Shown piece by piece: positions 1 to 9,202 of a stretch of 64,000 nucleotides of DNA. How positions within the stretch are numbered: the first letter of the stretch is position 1; each line of letters starts with the position of its first letter. Below the pieces are notes generated by a model. The model was not told where the DNA came from, searched no databases, and saw only the letters and a program-made list of their open reading frames with translations. The position numbers and the translations under genes are program-made. This DNA comes from Providencia sp. (GTDB lineage: Bacteria > Pseudomonadota > Gammaproteobacteria > Enterobacterales > Enterobacteriaceae). The stretch spans positions 32,696 to 96,695 of the forward strand of contig NZ_DOEH01000013.1 of the NCBI RefSeq assembly GCF_003533305.1. The letters run 5' to 3'.

Positions 1-6
1 CTGAGC

Positions 7-45
7 GCAGTCAACACCCCTGCAGCTTGAAGTATGACGAGTATA
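7..45 (+). repeat. Dispersed intergenic repeat, copy 1
   Basis: This stretch ends in CTTGAAGTATGACGAGTATA. Related sequence recurs near 5408-5474, 9153-9190, 36247-36286 and 62231-62270. The copy ends nine bases before the stop codon of the phytase-like gene. It resembles the short intergenic repeats of Yersinia and Photorhabdus; that family resemblance is from memory, while the match between copies is seen directly. The window begins just inside it, so the left end may be missing. Confidence 0.75.
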
Positions 46-53
46 ACGGATTA

Positions 54-1412
54 TTATGGCGCTAATAACTCAGGTACTTTAAGTAAAATAAACTCATTAT
101 CATCTGCTTTATTTGGTTCACGGCTCGATGAGAACGGATAATTATTATCGTTACCAACAATAATATGTTCGCTATCAACTACATCAACATTTTCGATAGT
201 GAAGAATGGAAAAGTGAAAACACCCTCGTTTAATGGTTTTCTTGCTAAGCTATTTGGGTCTTGGATATTCATCAAATCAATATAAGCTTGCTTATCTACC
301 GCAGATCCAACATTTTTATCTGAAAACTCAATACGATAAACGCGTTTAAATTTAGCTAAATTGCTAAAGCAATTCTCTGTATTTGTTGCCCCTTGTGCAC
401 AAGCTTTATCAGCCGTACCTTCACCGTTATCACGTTCGATAATCAGCCCATGAGTAGCATCAATTAAGTTAAAATCACCAATCGCATTTTGATTATCTTC
501 AAAGACATATAACCAGCTACGGCCTGTCCAATCTTGTTTCTTCACATCAAATTCAAGAATGCGTGCAGCGCGTTTACCATCAACATTTTCATAATCTTGC
601 TTGTCTTCATTCCAAACTGCCCCTTCTAACATTGGGTACAGTTTTGAACCATCAGGTGATGAAGCCATCCCTTCAAAACCTTTTGACCGATTAACTTGAA
701 AGCTAACTTTATCAGTAGGTTTACCCGGTGTAGTAACTTGGTAGTGATCTGGAGAAACCACTTTTTTGCCATCAACTTGGGTTTCAAATAAGGCTAAAAC
801 TTTACCGTCTAAATCCATTTTGATTAAATACGGTCCAAACTCATCCCCTACCCATAACGCACCATCTGCAAATTGAAAACTTTCCGGGTCAAAATCACTA
901 CCAGTTAGGTAACGTTCTTGAGAACTTTCATTAATGATATGGAACGGAATAATTTTATTTGGATCTTGGAAGAAAACAGTTTTCAGCGGGTTGGCTTTAC
1001 CTGTTTTAAAATCGATATCGTATTGGGTTAGATAAAGCATTGAATCAGGAGAATTAACTTTATTACCAAAACCATTGTCCGTCAGTACCCAATAAGTCCC
1101 ATCAGCCATCCGCTTAATACCTGAATGTCCTTGTAAAGGCTGCCCTTTAATTGGGATATGCATACCTGTTGGACGATCTGCGGATTTTCCTTCAATTTGC
1201 CCAAGGGTATCAACACGTTTAGCAGTAGTAAATTTACCACTAGTTTGTAGATCCGAAGGGGCATTTTCAGGTGCAGGAACACTTGAATTCACGGGTAAAA
1301 TAGCATGTCCAGCCAATGAAGCCGGAACTTGTTGTTGAGCAAACCCTGTGGTGCTAAATGAAATTAAAGTAGCAAGTAAAGATAATGAGCCAATCATGCG
1401 ACGATGCAACAT
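54..1412 (-). CDS. Secreted esterase-like/phytase-like family protein
   Basis: This 452-residue protein has an N-terminal signal peptide (Arg-rich start, hydrophobic stretch at about residues 8-22, cleavage likely after GFAQ), so it should be exported to the periplasm. The body has the repeated Asp/Gly-rich strands of the phytase-like (PF13449) beta-propeller family, for example GDEFGPYLIKMDLDGK and FEGMASSPDGSKLYP. Members are annotated as esterase-like activity of phytase family proteins, and the true substrate is usually unknown. The ATG at 1412 follows an AGGAT-like ribosome site and gives a complete signal peptide. The gene stands alone upstream of the ybb block. I am sure of the family and unsure of the reaction. 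Confidence 0.8.
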   Translation of the reverse strand: MLHRRMIGSLSLLATLISFSTTGFAQQQVPASLAGHAILPVNSSVPAPENAPSDLQTSGKFTTAKRVDTLGQIEGKSADRPTGMHIPIKGQPLQGHSGIKRMADGTYWVLTDNGFGNKVNSPDSMLYLTQYDIDFKTGKANPLKTVFFQDPNKIIPFHIINESSQERYLTGSDFDPESFQFADGALWVGDEFGPYLIKMDLDGKVLALFETQVDGKKVVSPDHYQVTTPGKPTDKVSFQVNRSKGFEGMASSPDGSKLYPMLEGAVWNEDKQDYENVDGKRAARILEFDVKKQDWTGRSWLYVFEDNQNAIGDFNLIDATHGLIIERDNGEGTADKACAQGATNTENCFSNLAKFKRVYRIEFSDKNVGSAVDKQAYIDLMNIQDPNSLARKPLNEGVFTFPFFTIENVDVVDSEHIIVGNDNNYPFSSSREPNKADDNEFILLKVPELLAP

Positions 1413-1544
1413 TGTTATGATCCTATTATTAGATTATTCAATAATCGACGACGGAATCATAACTACGGCAAATGACAGTTTAGTGATGAATTCAAGACAG
1501 TTATTTTACTTGAAAGATTGTAGCGAATTTATTTTTCACAGAAG

Positions 1545-1589
1545 GAAAATAGGTAGACATCACGGTATTTAATACATTGATGTCTACCT
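1545..1589 (-). terminator. Terminator-like hairpin after ybbP
   Basis: A perfect 12-bp inverted repeat (1551-1562 with 1578-1589, stem AGGTAGACATCA) lies just beyond the ybbP stop. On the minus strand it is followed by a T-rich run (ATTTTCC). It probably ends the ybbA-ybbP transcript. The rest of the 1413-1602 gap shows nothing else recognisable. Confidence 0.65.
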
Positions 1590-1602
1590 GAAGTTTTATA
1601 AC

Positions 1603-4050
1603 TCAACCATTCGATAAACGTCGGTGCTGATTGCCAGTGCCTAATAAGCGCAAGCCTAACCAACCTCCGCATATTGATAGCAACAACGCAGCGCTTAGCG
1701 GTAGTATTAACCAGATACGCCACTCAGGTTGCCATGGGAAATCAAACACTTTAGTTTGCAATAACCACAGAGCAATTTCTGCACCAAAAGCCGCAGCAAA
1801 ACCGGCCATTAGACCTAATAATGCAAACTCACTCCAAAGTGTTCTTCGCATCAGCTTTTTACTGGCACCTAGCGTACGGTAAACCACTAACTCGCGTTCA
1901 CGTTGACTCATACCGACTTGGACTTGAGCAAGTAATAGCAGCAATCCGCATAAAATCACTAACACCACCATCACTTCTAAAGCCTGACTCACTTGTTGGA
2001 GAATTTGCTGAATTTGGGTAATAATTGCGCCAGTGTCTAGCACATTAATGGTTGGATAGTTACGGCTAAGCTGCGTCAATAACTGACCATCACCGTCATA
2101 ATGAAAACTACTCAACCAAGTGGCTGGCATTTGAGATAAACTTTCTTCAGAGAAAATAAAGTAAAAATTAGGTCGTAAACTTTCCCAATCTACCGTTCGA
2201 ATACTACTCACCGTCGCAGAAAAAATTTGTGCCCCAGAGTTAAACGTTAGCTTATCGCCAATTTTTATTCCAAGCTCTTTCACGACTGTCTGTTCAATAG
2301 ACACCTCACCCGCTTTTGGTGGCCAAGTGCCTTTATCCATTAAATTGGCCGGTGGTAAAATGGATTCCCAAGTCAGGCTAAGCTCACGTCGTACCGTGTT
2401 ATTGTTTGGATCGCGTTCATCTGCCCATTCAATCGCTGATCTATCGTTAATCTCCGCCAGGCGCGCCAATACTACAGGGTTAAAGCCTGTTGGTTTGACT
2501 TTATATTGCGCCAAAAGCTCTGTTACTGGCTTAATTTGTTCTTGAGTCATATTGATCAAGAAATAATTCGGACTATCGGCTGGAAGCTGCTGCTGCCAAC
2601 GGTCGAGCAAATCACCTCGAACCAAAACTAATAATGCTAACAACATAAACGAGAGCGAAAATGCGCTCATTTGTGTGATTGTTTGCATTGGTTGGCGCAA
2701 TAAACGGCTGACCGAAAGCCGTAAACTTAACTGTTTAAACTTAATATGACGTAAGCCCCACAGCCCTATCCAACCGATAAGTGCTAGGAGAATTGCCAAA
2801 ACCACGATGCCAATCAGGATTGACCATAGTAAAGGGTTCACACCCGCAAATAAAAATAATCCTCCCACGACAATGAGTGTGACTATGGGGAGATAGTAAT
2901 ACAAAGGCCAAACGGGTGATTGTGCATCTTCACGTAACACTCGCGAAGGTTGCGTTGCCATTAATTGATAATAAGGACGAATACCCACAATAATCGCGAT
3001 GATAAATAATGTGCCTATCGCCCAAACCCAAGGCCATAAACTTGCTGAAGGTAATGCTTTTGGGAGCATTGCGCCTAGAATTTGCATCAAGATGCCTTCA
3101 AAGGCAAGCCCAAGCAATGAACCTAATAGCGCAGCGGCAATTAAAATAACCAACCACTGACCAATAATCCATTTACGTAATGCGCTACGCCCTGCTCCAA
3201 GGGTTTTTAATACCGCAATCAACTGATGTCGACTACGACAATAATGGGTCATTGAAACAACAACAGCAGCAATTGCCAGTAATAACGTCAATAAAACAGA
3301 CAATAAAAGAAATTGTTGTGCACGTTGAAATGTCTTTCCTACCGCACCATTATCTTCATTTAAGGTATACCAACGTTGGTCAGTTCTTAAATCTTTATCA
3401 AATTTTGCATGGAAAGCCTCAATAGCGTCACTATCTCCGGCGAACATGTCTCGATACGTTAATCGGCTTCCTAATTGAATAGCGCCGGTCAATGCAGCAT
3501 CTTCAATCGAAATAAGTGCTCTTGGGGCGATTTGAAAAGGATTAAAGCCACTATCCGGTTCTTGCTCTAAAGTACCTGCAACTTTTAATGTGGCATCGCC
3601 AATATCAATATCATCGCCTAACTTTAGGTTTAATAGCTCAAGCAATCTAGGGGCGACTAATATTTGCCCTTTTGTTGGCTGTAACCCCGCAGGCTTAGTG
3701 ACTAATCCACCATATAACGGATAGGCACTATCGGCGGCTTTGATCAGCACTAATTGTGGTCGAGCATCTTCATCTGCCGTTGAGTAGGCCATAGTTGAAA
3801 ATGAAATTTGCTGACTCACTTTCAAGCCACTATTTTTAGCATCCTGTAACCAAGCCGGGTCGCTCGGCTGAGAAGATCGCAACACTAAATCACCCGCTAA
3901 TAATTCGCGGCTCTGATAGCTCATGCTATTTTCAATACGGTCGCTAATACGCCCTAACGCTAACACGCAAGCAACCGCTAGCGTCAGTGCCAACCAAACA
4001 ATTAATAATGATGGCGTTTTCCACTCACGCCAGAACCAGCGCCAAATCAT
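1603..4050 (-). CDS. ybbP: ABC transporter permease YbbP (FtsX/MacB type)
   Basis: This 815-residue inner-membrane permease is about the length of E. coli YbbP (804). It has an N-terminal membrane segment (about residues 15-35), a large extracytoplasmic domain, then two FtsX-type groups of membrane helices (about 245-360 and 395-480), a second soluble domain and a C-terminal FtsX block with the family motif RERELVVYRTLGASKK. It pairs with the ATPase encoded immediately upstream: the two reading frames overlap by four bases, so translation is probably coupled. MacB-type systems of this kind move or extract lipids, peptides or toxins at the membrane; the substrate of YbbAP is not established. 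Synteny with tesA and ybbO matches E. coli. Confidence 0.93.
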   Translation of the reverse strand: MIWRWFWREWKTPSLLIVWLALTLAVACVLALGRISDRIENSMSYQSRELLAGDLVLRSSQPSDPAWLQDAKNSGLKVSQQISFSTMAYSTADEDARPQLVLIKAADSAYPLYGGLVTKPAGLQPTKGQILVAPRLLELLNLKLGDDIDIGDATLKVAGTLEQEPDSGFNPFQIAPRALISIEDAALTGAIQLGSRLTYRDMFAGDSDAIEAFHAKFDKDLRTDQRWYTLNEDNGAVGKTFQRAQQFLLLSVLLTLLLAIAAVVVSMTHYCRSRHQLIAVLKTLGAGRSALRKWIIGQWLVILIAAALLGSLLGLAFEGILMQILGAMLPKALPSASLWPWVWAIGTLFIIAIIVGIRPYYQLMATQPSRVLREDAQSPVWPLYYYLPIVTLIVVGGLFLFAGVNPLLWSILIGIVVLAILLALIGWIGLWGLRHIKFKQLSLRLSVSRLLRQPMQTITQMSAFSLSFMLLALLVLVRGDLLDRWQQQLPADSPNYFLINMTQEQIKPVTELLAQYKVKPTGFNPVVLARLAEINDRSAIEWADERDPNNNTVRRELSLTWESILPPANLMDKGTWPPKAGEVSIEQTVVKELGIKIGDKLTFNSGAQIFSATVSSIRTVDWESLRPNFYFIFSEESLSQMPATWLSSFHYDGDGQLLTQLSRNYPTINVLDTGAIITQIQQILQQVSQALEVMVVLVILCGLLLLLAQVQVGMSQRERELVVYRTLGASKKLMRRTLWSEFALLGLMAGFAAAFGAEIALWLLQTKVFDFPWQPEWRIWLILPLSAALLLSICGGWLGLRLLGTGNQHRRLSNG

Positions 4051-4733
4051 GCCTCTTCCCTTAATAGACCATCGACCAATCTTAAACGGCGTTGACAGCG
4101 TGCTGCCAGTTCATGGTCATGAGTAACGAGGATCAAGGTTGTGCCATGCTCTTTATTCATTGAAAAAAGCAAATCAGCAATTTTATCCCCTGTCTGACGA
4201 TCAAGATTCCCCGTCGGTTCATCTGCAAATAAAATTTCAGGACGGCCATTGAAAGCTCTGGCTAATGCAACTCGCTGTTGCTCACCACCGGACAATTGTG
4301 CTGGCATATGTTTGAGTCGATTACCGAGACCTAATTCAGTTAATAAACTAACGGCATGTTGCTGGCTGCTGGATTCTGGTTCACCCCGTAATAACGAGGG
4401 AAGTTGTACGTTTTCAATGGCATTCAGTGTGGGGATCAACATAAAGGATTGAAAAACAAAACCCACACTTTGTGCACGTAGACGCGCCCGCTGTTCTTCG
4501 TCCATTTGCGTTAACTCTTGCCCCAGCAAACTGACACTACCACTGGTGCCGTCATCAAGTCCGGCAATGATCCCTAAAAGGGTTGATTTACCTGATCCCG
4601 ACTCGCCGATAAGAGCAATTGTTTGACCGGGCTCGACAATTAGCTCAACACCTTGCAATATAGTCAGTTCATGTTCACCTTGGCCAACACGTTTAATGAG
4701 ATGATGAACTTCAAGAATATTTTTCGCCGACAT
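4047..4733 (-). CDS. ybbA: ABC transporter ATPase YbbA
   Basis: This 228-residue ATPase has Walker A GESGSGKST near residue 40, the signature LSGGEQQR near 145, Walker B ILFADEPT and the switch histidine in LVTHDHEL. It is of the LolD/MacB type and should energise the YbbP permease, whose start overlaps this gene by four bases. Its 5' end overlaps the divergently transcribed tesA by 33 bp, so the two promoters must lie inside or close to each other's coding sequence. The same arrangement is seen in E. coli. Confidence 0.95.
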   Translation of the reverse strand: MSAKNILEVHHLIKRVGQGEHELTILQGVELIVEPGQTIALIGESGSGKSTLLGIIAGLDDGTSGSVSLLGQELTQMDEEQRARLRAQSVGFVFQSFMLIPTLNAIENVQLPSLLRGEPESSSQQHAVSLLTELGLGNRLKHMPAQLSGGEQQRVALARAFNGRPEILFADEPTGNLDRQTGDKIADLLFSMNKEHGTTLILVTHDHELAARCQRRLRLVDGLLREEA

Positions 4734-5342
4734 ATATTGGTTTTTCTCCTGTTATTGATTGCAAGTGGACAGGCACTCGCAACAACAAAACTATTGATCC
4801 TCGGTGATAGCCTGAGTGCAGGTTATCGCTTACCGGCAGAGCAGGCTTGGGCCTCTTTGCTCGCCAGTCGTTGGCAGAAATTGTCACCGCCTGTAACTGT
4901 GATTAATGGCAGTATCAGTGGAAACACTTCAGCTCAAGGGCTGGAACGTCTTTCTACCTTACTTGAACAACATAAACCTAATTGGGTATTGATTGAGCTT
5001 GGTGCAAACGATGGTTTACAAGGGCTAGCTGTAGAACAGTTAGAGACTAATTTACAACAAATTATCGATAAAATAGAGCAATCTGGTGCTAAACCGCTTT
5101 TAATGCAAATTCGTATTCCACCAAACTATGGAAAACGCTATACATCAAGCTTTGAACGCGTGTATTCAAAATTAGCACAAGAAAATAATATTCCACTATT
5201 ACCATTTTATATGGAAACTGTGATAACCAAGCCTGAATGGATACAACAAGATGGTATTCATCCAACAGTAGAGGCTCAGCCTTCTATTACAGATTTCATG
5301 GAAAAACAGCTTTCTCTCTATATTTTACCGCCTAAGAAGTGA
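4701..5342 (+). CDS. tesA: Multifunctional acyl-CoA thioesterase I / lysophospholipase L1
   Basis: This SGNH-hydrolase has the nucleophile block GDSLSAGY, the block with conserved Gly and Asn in GANDGL, and the catalytic Asp/His in DGIHP. A signal peptide (MMNFKNIFRRH then a hydrophobic run ending ASGQALA) directs it to the periplasm, where TesA hydrolyses acyl-CoA, acyl esters and some peptides. I place the start at 4701 because the protein then begins MMNF like E. coli TesA and has 213 residues (E. coli 208). A longer in-frame start at 4653 would bury the signal peptide. It is divergent from ybbA with a 33-bp overlap. Confidence 0.95.
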   Translation: MMNFKNIFRRHILVFLLLLIASGQALATTKLLILGDSLSAGYRLPAEQAWASLLASRWQKLSPPVTVINGSISGNTSAQGLERLSTLLEQHKPNWVLIELGANDGLQGLAVEQLETNLQQIIDKIEQSGAKPLLMQIRIPPNYGKRYTSSFERVYSKLAQENNIPLLPFYMETVITKPEWIQQDGIHPTVEAQPSITDFMEKQLSLYILPPKK

Positions 5343-5407
5343 AATATATACTTAACACATTAATTCAAATTAGAGTGAATAATCAACATTCTGTTTAAAT
5401 AACGTTA

Positions 5408-5474
5408 TGAAAACAACAACGCTACGGCGCAAAGAATGACGAGAACACTACGGCGCAAAGAATGACGAGCATAG
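5408..5474 (+). repeat. Dispersed intergenic repeat, copy 2, with internal duplication
   Basis: The repeat core ACAACAACGCTACGGCGCAA...ATGACGAG is present, and its right half is tandemly duplicated: CTACGGCGCAAAGAATGACG recurs at 5422 and 5448, a 26-bp period. The right end reaches to within about 10 bases of the ybbO start codon. An ATG inside the repeat (5462) is in frame with ybbO but is unlikely to be the start. Confidence 0.8.
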
Positions 5475-5482
5475 GTAAAGTT

Positions 5483-6268
5483 ATGAAAAAATCCGTACTA
5501 ATCACTGGCGCCTCAAGCGGCATAGGCTTTTGTGCTGCACAAACTCTCCGCCAACGCGGCTACCATGTCATTGCTGCCTGCCGCAAAGAAGCGGATATAT
5601 TGCGCTTAAAAGATCTCGGTTATGACACTGTTGCTCTTGATCTTGATGATAACGATAGCATAGATGCCGCGGCTGACGCGGTGCTGTCATTATGCCATGG
5701 ACGTCTTTTCGGATTATTTAATAATGCCGGATTTGGCGTTTATGGTGCCTTAAGTACTGTCAGCCGTCAGCAGCTTGAAGCGCAATTTTCCACTAATTTT
5801 TTCGGTGTTCATCAATTAACCTTCCGCTTGCTCCCCGCCATGCTTGTGCACAATGAAGGCCGTATTGTACAGACCAGCTCAGTGATGGGAATTATTTCAA
5901 CACCGGGGCGTGGTGCTTATGCGGCCAGTAAATATGCATTAGAGGCCTGGTCAGACGCCTTGCGATTAGAATTAAAAGGCAGTGGTATTCACATCAGTTT
6001 GATTGAACCCGGTCCTATTCATACCGCATTTACACAAAATGTGGCACAAACCCAAAAAGATAAACCCGTTAAAAATCCAGGGATTGCGGCTCGTTTCACC
6101 TTAACACCAGAACGTGTTGTTGAAAAATTAATTCATGCGCTCGAAAGCCCACATCCTCGTATACGCTACTCTGTCACACTACTGACGGTATTTGTGCGTA
6201 TACTTAAACGAATACTGCCTGATAAGTTAATGGATAAAATACTGTCTAATCAGGGCAAAAAAGCTTGA
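5483..6268 (+). CDS. ybbO: Short-chain dehydrogenase/reductase YbbO
   Basis: This 261-residue classical SDR has the nucleotide-binding motif TGASSGIG near the N terminus, NNAG, a catalytic Ser in SSVMG, YAASK and the PGP loop. The E. coli orthologue is an NADP(H)-dependent aldehyde reductase of the cytoplasm. The start at 5483 (MKKSVLITGASSG) has an AGG ribosome site and gives the usual Rossmann start. The upstream ATG at 5462 lies in the dispersed repeat and adds seven non-conserved residues. A hydrophobic patch near the C terminus (TLLTVFVRILKRILP) suggests membrane association. It follows tesA as in E. coli. Confidence 0.93.
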   Translation: MKKSVLITGASSGIGFCAAQTLRQRGYHVIAACRKEADILRLKDLGYDTVALDLDDNDSIDAAADAVLSLCHGRLFGLFNNAGFGVYGALSTVSRQQLEAQFSTNFFGVHQLTFRLLPAMLVHNEGRIVQTSSVMGIISTPGRGAYAASKYALEAWSDALRLELKGSGIHISLIEPGPIHTAFTQNVAQTQKDKPVKNPGIAARFTLTPERVVEKLIHALESPHPRIRYSVTLLTVFVRILKRILPDKLMDKILSNQGKKA

Positions 6269-6339
6269 AAAATCAAAAAACGCCCCCATTTTATAGACAA
6301 CAATTTTAGTATTAATAACAATTTACAAAGAGATACCTT

Positions 6340-7197
6340 ATGTTAGCTAACGCTCAAATTATTGATATTAACGAAACCAATTTACATCAAGTCATTGAAC
6401 AATCGATGACTTTGCCTGTCATGTTTTATTTTTGGTCTCCGCGCAGCCCACATTGCCAAGATCTTGGATTAACACTTGATAAGATTGCCAATGAGTATGC
6501 AGGCTTATTTATTTTAGCTAAAGTTAACTGTGATGAAGAGCAAATGGTCGCCAGCCAATTTGGCCTAAAAGCGATCCCAACCGTCTATATATTGCAAAAT
6601 GGTCGTCCTGTTGATGGCTTTGAAGGCCCGCAACCAGAGGAGGTTGTGCTGGAAATGCTTTCTCGCGTACTGCCAAGCCCTGAAGAGCTAAAAGCTGCAC
6701 AAGCCGCTGAATTACTCGCAGAAGGTAAAGCTCAAGAAGCCCTGCCGCTGCTAAAAGAAGCTAATCAAATCAATCCTAAAAATAGTGATATCACGCTGTT
6801 ATTAGCAGAAACACAAATTAATTTGAATTTGACTGATGATGCACAAATCACCCTTGCCACTGTACCGATGCAAGACAAAGATAGCCGCTATCAAGGGTTA
6901 ATTGCACAAATCGATTTATTAAAGCAAGCTGCTGATACGCCTGAAATTCAGCAATTGCAGCAAGAATTTAATCAAAACCCAGCAGATACCACCCTTGCTG
7001 TGCAGCTTGCCCTAAAACTACATGAAGTAAACCGTAATGAAGAAGCACTAGAACTGCTACTGGCATTCTTGAAAAAAGATTTAAATGCCGGAGACGGTGC
7101 AGTTAAGAAAACAATGATGGATATCATGTCAGCAATGGGTACCGGCGATTCATTAGCCAGTAAATACCGCAGACAAGTTTATTCATTACTTTACTAA
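6340..7197 (+). CDS. cnoX: Chaperedoxin CnoX (thioredoxin fold plus TPR)
   Basis: This 285-residue protein (E. coli YbbN/CnoX 284) has a thioredoxin domain at residues 1-110 followed by TPR-like helices. The usual CxxC is replaced by SPHC (residues 36-39), as in E. coli (SQHC), so it is not a dithiol reductase. The second cysteine that forms mixed disulfides in E. coli CnoX is also kept (Cys64 in KVNCDEEQ). CnoX protects proteins from over-oxidation and unfolding under bleach stress and hands clients to GroEL/ES and DnaK; this is family knowledge. The start has an AAGAG-like site. qmcA follows 13 bases downstream. Confidence 0.95.
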   Translation: MLANAQIIDINETNLHQVIEQSMTLPVMFYFWSPRSPHCQDLGLTLDKIANEYAGLFILAKVNCDEEQMVASQFGLKAIPTVYILQNGRPVDGFEGPQPEEVVLEMLSRVLPSPEELKAAQAAELLAEGKAQEALPLLKEANQINPKNSDITLLLAETQINLNLTDDAQITLATVPMQDKDSRYQGLIAQIDLLKQAADTPEIQQLQQEFNQNPADTTLAVQLALKLHEVNRNEEALELLLAFLKKDLNAGDGAVKKTMMDIMSAMGTGDSLASKYRRQVYSLLY

Positions 7198-7210
7198 TTA
7201 AGGGCTTAAT

Positions 7211-8155
7211 ATGGACTTGTTCGCGTTTGGTGCTATACCGATTATTATCTTTTTCGCCATTGTTATTGTTTTTACCTGTGTAAAAACAGTGCCGCAAGGA
7301 TTCCAATGGACTGTTGAACGTTTTGGTCGTTACACTCGAACGTTACAACCGGGTTTGCATTTTATCGTTCCATTTATGGATAAAATAGGCCGTCGCATCA
7401 ATGTGATGGAACAAGTCCTTGATATTCCATCCCAAGAAGTCATTTCACGAGATAACGCCAACGTCACTATTGATGCTGTGTGCTTTATTCAAGTGGTTGA
7501 CCCGGTTCGCGCTGCTTATGAAGTCAGTAATCTTGAGTTATCTGTACTTAATTTAACCATGACCAATATTCGTACCGTATTGGGTTCAATGGAATTAGAT
7601 GAAATGCTTTCCCAGCGTGATTCCATCAATAACCGCTTACTGCATGTTGTTGACGAAGCGACCAACCCTTGGGGTGTAAAAATCACCCGTATTGAAATTC
7701 GTGATGTAAAACCGCCGAAAGAATTGATTAGCGCGATGAATGCTCAAATGAAAGCTGAGCGTACTAAGCGTGCCGATATTCTTGAAGCTGAAGGTATTCG
7801 ACAAGCCGCCATCCTAAAAGCAGAAGGTGAGAAGCAATCTCAAATTCTAAAAGCGGAAGGTGAACGCCAATCTGCGTTTTTACAAGCAGAAGCTCGTGAA
7901 AGAGCGGCAGAAGCGGAGGCTAAAGCCACTCAAATGGTATCAGAAGCTATTGCAGTTGGTGACATGCAAGCGATTAACTATTTCGTAGCACAAAAATATA
8001 CCGATGCTCTAATTAGTATTGGTTCTGCTGAAAATAGTAAAGTGATCATGATGCCACTAGAGGCAAGTAGTTTAATGGGAGCAATCGGTGGTATCACTGA
8101 ACTTATTGGCGACAGTACTAAAGCTAGAGCTGATAAGAAGCAGGTAAACAAATGA
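7211..8155 (+). CDS. qmcA: SPFH/band-7 membrane protein QmcA
   Basis: This 314-residue SPFH protein has one N-terminal membrane helix (about residues 5-25), the prohibitin-like domain containing [15 protein letters not shown], and a long charged coiled coil rich in Glu, Ala and Lys (about 185-260, with repeats like ILKAEGEKQ). QmcA forms large oligomeric cages in the inner membrane, often with an NfeD-type partner. That partner, ybbJ, is encoded next with a four-base overlap, so translation is probably coupled. QmcA was found in E. coli as a multicopy suppressor of an ftsH htpX double mutant. Confidence 0.95.
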   Translation: MDLFAFGAIPIIIFFAIVIVFTCVKTVPQGFQWTVERFGRYTRTLQPGLHFIVPFMDKIGRRINVMEQVLDIPSQEVISRDNANVTIDAVCFIQVVDPVRAAYEVSNLELSVLNLTMTNIRTVLGSMELDEMLSQRDSINNRLLHVVDEATNPWGVKITRIEIRDVKPPKELISAMNAQMKAERTKRADILEAEGIRQAAILKAEGEKQSQILKAEGERQSAFLQAEARERAAEAEAKATQMVSEAIAVGDMQAINYFVAQKYTDALISIGSAENSKVIMMPLEASSLMGAIGGITELIGDSTKARADKKQVNK

Positions 8156-8631
8156 TAGAACTCATCAGCACTCAGCCCGCATGGTTTTGGCTATGTCTCG
8201 GTGGTTTATTGCTGATTAGTGAACTCATTGGGACTGGCGGCTACCTATTATGGACAGGTATTGCTGCCGTGCTGGTCGGTTTTATCGCCCTCGTATTGCC
8301 ATTTCTCGGTTGGGAATGGCAAGGTATTTTGTTCGCTATTTTTACCATTGTTTCTGCTGTGTTATGGCGAAAATGGCTTAGTGGGCGGCAAAACACTAAA
8401 GCTGACGATGTAAACCAAATTAGCCACCAGCTAATAGGTATTAAGGCACGTTTACTTACGGATACCGAAGAAGGTTTCAGCCGTGTACGTTTGGCCGACG
8501 GAAGCTGGCGTATCTATTCAGATATCCCACTTTTAGCGGATACCGAAGTGGTTGTTATTACTGTCGACGGTATCACGTTAAAAGTTAAGCCTTACTCTGA
8601 TGACAGCAACCACGAGCAAGATGGTCAATAA
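8152..8631 (+). CDS. ybbJ: NfeD-like membrane protein YbbJ
   Basis: This 159-residue protein has two to three N-terminal membrane helices (about residues 10-75) and a C-terminal OB-fold-like NfeD domain (about 90-150, ending in the typical [10 protein letters not shown]). It is the usual partner of the SPFH protein QmcA, whose stop overlaps this start. Its last 47 bases are antisense to the 3' end of cueR, so the two convergent transcripts overlap in coding sequence. E. coli YbbJ has 152 residues. Confidence 0.92.
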   Translation: MIELISTQPAWFWLCLGGLLLISELIGTGGYLLWTGIAAVLVGFIALVLPFLGWEWQGILFAIFTIVSAVLWRKWLSGRQNTKADDVNQISHQLIGIKARLLTDTEEGFSRVRLADGSWRIYSDIPLLADTEVVVITVDGITLKVKPYSDDSNHEQDGQ

Positions 8632-8995
8632 TCGGGCAGTCTGCACCATCATCACCGGGACATTCATCCACTAATTTTTGCAACGTATCTCGTATGGCAG
8701 ACAATTTCACCATTGTCTGCTCTATTTCTTGCACTTTTGCGATAGTCGTCGTTTTCACATCCGAACTATGTCTGGTTGGGTTTCGAAATAATCCCAGTAA
8801 TTCACCGCATTCATCGAGAGTAAACCCAACATCTTTAGCTTGCTTTAATAACACCAGTTCATCAAAGTGTCTATCTTGATAATAGCGATAACTATTATCA
8901 CCGCGTAAAGGAGGAGTAATTAAGCCTTTATCTTCATAAAAGCGAATCGCTTTTGCGGTCAAACCTGTTTTTTTCGCAATTTCACTAATATTCAT
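8585..8995 (-). CDS. cueR: Copper-responsive MerR-family regulator CueR
   Basis: This 136-residue protein is close to E. coli CueR (135). It has an N-terminal winged helix ([25 protein letters not shown]), a dimerisation helix and the metal loop [10 protein letters not shown]. The two cysteines there bind Cu(I) with very high affinity. The C-terminal CC pair (GCCHQ) is also kept. CueR activates copA and cueO by twisting promoters with a 19-bp spacer, and one such promoter lies directly upstream at 9004-9034. The 3' end overlaps ybbJ on the other strand. Confidence 0.95.
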   Translation of the reverse strand: MNISEIAKKTGLTAKAIRFYEDKGLITPPLRGDNSYRYYQDRHFDELVLLKQAKDVGFTLDECGELLGLFRNPTRHSSDVKTTTIAKVQEIEQTMVKLSAIRDTLQKLVDECPGDDGADCPIIDHLARGCCHQSKA

Positions 8996-9003
8996 AATTT
9001 TCC

Positions 9004-9034
9004 TTGACCTTAACCTTGAAGGAAGGTTTAACCT
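9004..9034 (+). promoter_or_regulatory. CueR-dependent promoter with 19-bp spacer
   Basis: A -35 TTGACC and a -10 TAACCT are separated by 19 bases that contain the inverted repeat AACCTT...AAGGTT. This closely matches the E. coli copA promoter as I recall it. It points rightward, towards the copper-binding gene at 9203. The cueR start lies just to the left and reads the other way. Confidence 0.85.
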
Positions 9035-9152
9035 CTACTACATAGTTAAATGATAGATTAAGTTGATGCCTAATTATACACCCTAAACCATTCGAATGCA
9101 GATAGGTTGTCGGTAAAGCCAAAGTTTTATGGCTATGACTGAAAGTTTTACG

Positions 9153-9190
9153 CAGCCAACACCCCTGTAGCTCGAAGAATGACGGGTAAA
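9153..9190 (+). repeat. Dispersed intergenic repeat, copy 3
   Basis: GCAGCCAACACCCCTGTAGC followed by TCGAAGAATGACGGGTAAA matches copy 1 at most positions. It lies in the leader between the CueR promoter and the start codon of the copper-binding gene, and ends 12 bases before that start. Confidence 0.75.
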
Positions 9191-9202
9191 ATGGAGAATA
9201 AA

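Noticed and set aside
5462..5482. Upstream in-frame ATG for ybbO
   Set aside because: It is part of the dispersed repeat, and the added residues are not conserved; the ATG at 5483 fits the SDR family start.
9179..9202. Upstream in-frame ATG for the copper-binding gene
   Set aside because: It belongs to the dispersed repeat; the ATG at 9203 has GGAG and aligns with the CopA start.
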